Origin: Piscinibacter sp. XHJ-5
GTDB lineage: Bacteria; Pseudomonadota; Gammaproteobacteria; Burkholderiales; Burkholderiaceae_C
DNA: 64,000 nt
NCBI RefSeq assembly: GCF_029855045.1
Contig: NZ_CP123228.1
Span: 2,480,001-2,544,000 of the forward strand
Direction: 5' to 3'
The notes beneath the pieces are model-generated. The model was not told the DNA's origin. It made no database searches and was given only the letters and a program-made list of their open reading frames with translations. This document shows positions 60,213 to 64,000 of the stretch, in pieces. Numbering within the stretch: the stretch's first letter is position 1; each line of letters starts with the position of its first letter. The position numbers and the translations under genes were made by a program.

Positions 60213-60517
60213 GCGACGATCATAGGCGCAGGGTGGTGCGCGGGCCCGTGCGGGACTTCACTCGCGTGCGATCCATGCCCCTGCGTCTTCGAGGGGCATC
60301 GCGCCCACCGGGTGCCAGGGAAATCCCTGTGCCAGGGCCTAGAATCGGCTCCAACGCCTCGCGATTTTCGTTTGCCCATGCGTCCCATCCCCCCACCAGA
60401 ATCCAGAACACAGGGGTGGGTCCACGTTCGCAGCTTCGGCGCCCCGGCGGCGCCGGCGAACGCATCGGGCCCGTACGACGCGGGAGCCCCGGCTTTCCAA
60501 CCTCTCGGAGCTTTCCC
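60213..60517. promoter_or_regulatory. Divergent ppsR/ppsA control region
   Basis: This 305-base gap contains no gene that I can support. It holds an 8-bp inverted repeat ATGCCCCT/AGGGGCAT (60275-60299, 9-base loop), a second one CAGGG-AAAT-CCCTG (60316-60329), and a TAGAAT hexamer at 60340-60345 that could be a -10 for ppsA. No clear -35 is visible. The in-frame extension upstream of the ppsA ATG lacks family-like sequence, so it is taken as non-coding. Confidence 0.4.
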
Positions 60518-62917
60518 ATGTCTTCATCCAGCGTTGAGGCGACCGCCCTGGTCGTTCCATTCGAGCAGCTGAGAATGACCGACGTCGAGTCGGTCGGCGG
60601 CAAGAACGCCTCGCTCGGCGAAATGATCAGCCAGTTGGCCGCCTCCGGCGTTCGTGTGCCAGGAGGCTTCGCGACGACGGCCCACGCCTTCCGGCTCTTC
60701 CTCAGGCATGACGGTCTGGCCGAGCGCATCAACGCCCGCCTGGCCGCGCTGAACACCGACGACGTGCGCGCGCTGGCCGATGCCGGCGCGCAGATCCGGC
60801 AGTGGGTCGAGCAGACCCCGTTTCCGGCCGAACTGCAGCGGGCGATCGAGACGCAATTCGAGAAGCTGACCGCCGGCAACCCCGGCGCTTCGTTCGCGGT
60901 GCGCTCGTCGGCCACTGCCGAAGACCTGCCGGACGCGAGCTTCGCCGGGCAGCAGGAGACCTTCCTCAACGTCGTCGGCATCGAGGAAGTCCTGGCCAAG
61001 ATGAAGGAAGTCTTCGCCTCCCTCTACAACGACCGGGCGATCAGCTATCGGGTGCACAAGGGCTTCGCCCATGCGGACGTGGCGCTCTCGGCGGGCGTGC
61101 AGCGCATGGTCAGGTCCGATCTCGGCGCGGCCGGCGTGATGTTCACCATCGACACCGAGAGCGGCTTCAAGGACGTCGTCTTCATCACCTCGAGCTATGG
61201 GCTGGGCGAGACGGTGGTGCAGGGCGCGGTGAACCCGGACGAGTTCTACGTGCACAAGCCGGCGCTCAAGAACGGCAAGCTGCCCATCATCCGGCGCAAC
61301 CTCGGCTCCAAGCTGATCAAGATGGAGTTCGCCAGTCCCGCCGAGAAGAAGGCCAGCGGCAAGCTCGTGCAGACGGTCGACACCGCGCCCGAGCTGCGAA
61401 ACCGCTACTCGCTCAGCGATGCCGACGTCACCGAGCTCGCCCGTTACGCGCTGATCATCGAGCAGCACTACGGCCGTCCCATGGACATCGAGTGGGGCAA
61501 GGACGGCAGCGACGGCCGGCTCTACATTTTGCAGGCGCGGCCGGAGACGGTGAAGAGCCAGGGCGAAGGCAAGAGCGAGCAGCGCTTCAAGCTCAAGGGC
61601 AGCGGCACGGTGCTCGCCGAGGGGCGCGCGATTGGCCAGAAGATCGGGACCGGGCCGGTGCGCATCGTGCACAGCATCGCCGACATGGATTCCGTGCAGG
61701 CCGGCGACGTGCTCGTCACCGACATGACCGACCCGAACTGGGAGCCGGTGATGAAGCGCGCCTCGGCCATCGTCACCAACCGAGGCGGGCGCACCTGCCA
61801 CGCGGCCATCATCGCGCGCGAGCTGGGCATTCCGGCCGTGGTGGGTTGCGGCGACGCGACCGATTCGCTCAAGGAAGGCGCGCTCGTCACGGTTGCCTGC
61901 TCCGAAGGCGACACCGGCTACATCTACGACGGCTTGCTGGAGACCGAGGTCACCGACGTGCAGCGTGGCGAGCTGCCGTACTGCCCGGTGAAGATCATGA
62001 TGAACGTGGGCAATCCGCAGCTCGCATTCGACTTCGCACAGATGCCGAACTCCGGCGTCGGGCTGGCGCGGCTCGAGTTCATCATCAACAACAACATCGG
62101 CGTGCACCCCAAGGCCATCCTCGACTACCCCAACGTCGACCAGGACCTGAAGAAGGCGGTCGAGTCGGTGGCGCGCGGCCATGCGTCGCCGCGTGCGTTC
62201 TACGTCGACAAGCTGGCCGAAGGCGTGGCGACGATCGCCGCGGCGTTCTGGCCCAAGCCGGTCATCGTGCGACTGTCCGACTTCAAGAGCAACGAGTACC
62301 GCAAGCTGATCGGCGGCTCGCGCTACGAGCCCGAGGAAGAGAACCCCATGCTGGGCTTTCGCGGTGCGTCGCGCTACATCAGCGAAGCCTTCGGCGAAGC
62401 GTTCGCGATGGAGTGCGATGCACTCAAGCGGGTGCGCAACGACATGGGCCTGACCAACGTCGAGATCATGGTGCCGTTCGTGCGCACGCTGGGGCAGGCG
62501 CAGCGTGTGATCGAGATGCTGGGCGAGAAGGGGCTCAAGCGCGGCCAGGACGATCTGCGCGTCATCATGATGTGCGAAGTGCCCAGCAACGCCATCCTCG
62601 CCGAGCAGTTCCTCGAGCACTTCGACGGCATGTCGATCGGCTCCAACGACCTGACCCAGCTCACGCTGGGTCTCGATCGCGACTCGGGACTCGAGCTGCT
62701 GGCGCGCGACTTCGACGAGCGCGACCCGGCGGTGAAGGCCATGATCTCGCGCGCCATCGCGGCTTGCCGTGCGGTCGGCAAGTACGTCGGGATCTGCGGG
62801 CAGGGCCCCAGTGATCATCCGGACTTCGCGGACTGGCTGGCGCAGGAAGGGATCGTGTCGATCTCGCTGAATCCCGACTCCGTGGTGGAAACCTGGCAGC
62901 GGCTGGCGAAGCGCTGA
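60518..62917 (+). CDS. ppsA: Phosphoenolpyruvate synthase
   Basis: PpsA makes PEP from pyruvate and ATP for gluconeogenesis. The 799-residue product has the N-terminal ATP-grasp PPDK_N domain ([36 protein letters not shown]) and the phospho-histidine swivelling domain ([23 protein letters not shown]). The C-terminal TIM barrel contains [16 protein letters not shown] and the catalytic Cys in [14 protein letters not shown] 60518 follows a GGAG ribosome binding site. Confidence 0.97.
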   Translation: MSSSSVEATALVVPFEQLRMTDVESVGGKNASLGEMISQLAASGVRVPGGFATTAHAFRLFLRHDGLAERINARLAALNTDDVRALADAGAQIRQWVEQTPFPAELQRAIETQFEKLTAGNPGASFAVRSSATAEDLPDASFAGQQETFLNVVGIEEVLAKMKEVFASLYNDRAISYRVHKGFAHADVALSAGVQRMVRSDLGAAGVMFTIDTESGFKDVVFITSSYGLGETVVQGAVNPDEFYVHKPALKNGKLPIIRRNLGSKLIKMEFASPAEKKASGKLVQTVDTAPELRNRYSLSDADVTELARYALIIEQHYGRPMDIEWGKDGSDGRLYILQARPETVKSQGEGKSEQRFKLKGSGTVLAEGRAIGQKIGTGPVRIVHSIADMDSVQAGDVLVTDMTDPNWEPVMKRASAIVTNRGGRTCHAAIIARELGIPAVVGCGDATDSLKEGALVTVACSEGDTGYIYDGLLETEVTDVQRGELPYCPVKIMMNVGNPQLAFDFAQMPNSGVGLARLEFIINNNIGVHPKAILDYPNVDQDLKKAVESVARGHASPRAFYVDKLAEGVATIAAAFWPKPVIVRLSDFKSNEYRKLIGGSRYEPEEENPMLGFRGASRYISEAFGEAFAMECDALKRVRNDMGLTNVEIMVPFVRTLGQAQRVIEMLGEKGLKRGQDDLRVIMMCEVPSNAILAEQFLEHFDGMSIGSNDLTQLTLGLDRDSGLELLARDFDERDPAVKAMISRAIAACRAVGKYVGICGQGPSDHPDFADWLAQEGIVSISLNPDSVVETWQRLAKR

Positions 62918-62935
62918 CGGCCTCAGCGCGAGCGA

Positions 62936-62964
62936 TCACCCGGGCTGCACGCAGCCTGGGGTGA
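62936..62964. terminator. Palindromic stem-loop between convergent ppsA and moeA
   Basis: TCACCC and GGCTGC on the left pair with GCAGCC and GGGTGA on the right, with single-base bulges and a 2-base loop. It lies between the ends of two convergent genes and could act on both strands. No T-run follows on either side. Confidence 0.45.
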
Positions 62965-62988
62965 AGCGCAGCGCAACCCCGACCGTGC

Positions 62989-64000
62989 TCAGATCAGGCC
63001 ATCGAACGGCAGCACATCCACCAGCTCGCCGGCCGCGACGCTTCCCTGCTCGTGATGCAGCACCACCAGACCATTCGCCTCGCTCATGCTGCGCAGGATT
63101 CCGGATCCCTGCGAGCCGGTGATCGAGACCAGCCATGAGCCATCGGCAGCACGGCCGACGATGCCGCGCTGGTACTCGGTGCGGCCGGGTTTCTTGCGCA
63201 GCGGCTTGACGCTCGCGGCGCGCAGCATCGGCAAGGGTTCGCGCGCCGCGCCGGCCATCTGCATGAGTGCATCGCGCACGAACGCGTAGAAGGTGACCAT
63301 CACCGCGACCGGATTGCCGGGCAGGCCGAACAGGATGGCGCTGCGGCCGCCGCTTTCGATGCGGCCGATGGCCATCGGGCGGCCGGGTCGCATCGCGATG
63401 CGCCAGAACAGCACGTCGCCCAGCTGCGCCATCACCTGCTTGGTGTGATCGGCCTCGCCGACGCTGACGCCGCCCGAGGTGATCACCGCATCCGCGCATT
63501 GCGCGGCGCCGCGGAAGGCGGCCTCGAGCGCCTGCGGCTCGTCGCGCACGACGCCCATGTCGGTCACGTCGACGTTCAGCCGCTGCAGCATCGACCACAG
63601 CGTGTAGCGGTTGCTGTCGTAGACGCAGCCTTCGTCGAGCGTCTCGCCGACGGAGCGCAGTTCGTCGCCGGTGGAGAAGAACGCGACCCGCAGACGTCGG
63701 CGCACCGGCACTTCGGCCTGGCCGAGCGAGGCCAGCATCCCGATGTCGGCCGGACGCAGCACGCGTCCGGCACGCAGCGCCGCTTCACCGGCGGCGAGGT
63801 CCTCGCCGGCCAGCCGGCGGTTGTCGCCCGGACGAACGATGCCGGGCGGTATGACGACCTTGCCTTCCTCCTCCTGCACGAACTCCTGCGGCACGACGGT
63901 GTCGAGCCCGGCGGGCATGACGGCGCCGGTCATGATGCGCAGGCATTGCCCCGCGAGCACGTCCCCGCTGGCGGCACCGCCGGCAAAGCCGGTGCCGACC
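62989..64000 (-). CDS. moeA: Molybdopterin molybdenumtransferase MoeA (5' part beyond the window)
   Basis: MoeA inserts molybdenum into adenylyl-molybdopterin. The frame is open to base 64000, so the N-terminus is outside. Visible motifs are RIMTGAVMPAGLDTVVPQE, FFSTGDEL, VYDSNRYTL, VITSGGVSVGEADHTKQV and FGLPGNPVAVMVTFYAFV, covering the MoCF-binding fold and domain IV. The identification is firm. Confidence 0.95.
   Translation of the reverse strand, partial: VGTGFAGGAASGDVLAGQCLRIMTGAVMPAGLDTVVPQEFVQEEEGKVVIPPGIVRPGDNRRLAGEDLAAGEAALRAGRVLRPADIGMLASLGQAEVPVRRRLRVAFFSTGDELRSVGETLDEGCVYDSNRYTLWSMLQRLNVDVTDMGVVRDEPQALEAAFRGAAQCADAVITSGGVSVGEADHTKQVMAQLGDVLFWRIAMRPGRPMAIGRIESGGRSAILFGLPGNPVAVMVTFYAFVRDALMQMAGAAREPLPMLRAASVKPLRKKPGRTEYQRGIVGRAADGSWLVSITGSQGSGILRSMSEANGLVVLHHEQGSVAAGELVDVLPFDGLI

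Noticed and set aside
60524-62818. Long open frame opposite ppsA
   Set aside because: Same antisense effect; ppsA has complete catalytic motifs on the other strand.

Overview
The window is GC-rich, densely packed bacterial DNA. Gene order and protein style point to a betaproteobacterium of the order Burkholderiales, probably of the Rubrivivax/Leptothrix/Roseateles type. This rests on family recognition of the rlmN-pilW-rodZ-ispG-hisS-yfgM-bamB-der-hfq-hflX-hflK-hflC-hisZ-purA run, the rpsB-tsf-pyrH-frr-uppS-cdsA-dxr-rseP-bamA-skp-lpxD-fabZ-lpxA-lpxB-rnhB run and the ppsR/ppsA pair; no database search was possible. I saw no insertion sequence, phage gene, CRISPR array or rRNA. One tRNA gene, tRNA-Leu(CAG), is present.

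Region 1 (1-15.8 kb) is a housekeeping block on the + strand: rRNA/tRNA methylation (rlmN, cut by the left edge), a PilF/PilW-like pilotin, a RodZ-like cell-shape protein, isoprenoid synthesis (ispG), histidyl-tRNA synthetase, outer-membrane assembly (yfgM-like, bamB), the ribosome GTPases der and hflX, hfq, the HflKC membrane-protease regulator, hisZ, purA and a phosphoribosyltransferase. Many genes overlap by ATGA or GTGA, so they are probably co-transcribed in groups.

Region 2 (15.8-22.4 kb) holds tRNA-Leu with its own terminator, RNase R, and a minus-strand group of amidase, D-amino-acid dehydrogenase and a bifunctional NAD(P)H-hydrate repair enzyme.

Region 3 (22.4-37.6 kb) is the conserved translation-to-envelope superoperon: rpsB, tsf, pyrH, frr, uppS, cdsA, dxr, rseP, bamA, skp/ompH, lpxD, fabZ, lpxA, lpxB, rnhB and a SpoU-type RNA methyltransferase. 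It links ribosome biogenesis with lipid carrier, phospholipid, outer-membrane protein and lipid A synthesis.

Region 4 (37.6-59.3 kb) is accessory. A NarX/NarL-type two-component system is followed by an isoprenylcysteine-methyltransferase-like membrane protein, a SAM methyltransferase and a small SMR/EamA-like membrane protein. Facing them on the minus strand are a GtrB-like polyprenyl-phosphate glycosyltransferase and a polytopic GT-C-like membrane protein. Next comes a full Tad/Flp pilus locus: receiver-only regulator, three Flp pilins, prepilin peptidase, a MoxR-like AAA+ ATPase, CpaB, CpaC secretin, small lipoprotein, TadG-like, two TadE-like pseudopilins, CpaE/TadZ, TadA, TadB, TadC and TadD. 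The most interesting idea in the window is that the flippase/GtrB/GT-C trio with its methyltransferases decorates the Flp pilus or surface glycans; this is inference.

Region 5 (59.3-64 kb) returns to core metabolism: divergent ppsR and ppsA (phosphoenolpyruvate synthase and its regulatory kinase/phosphorylase), and moeA, cut by the right edge.
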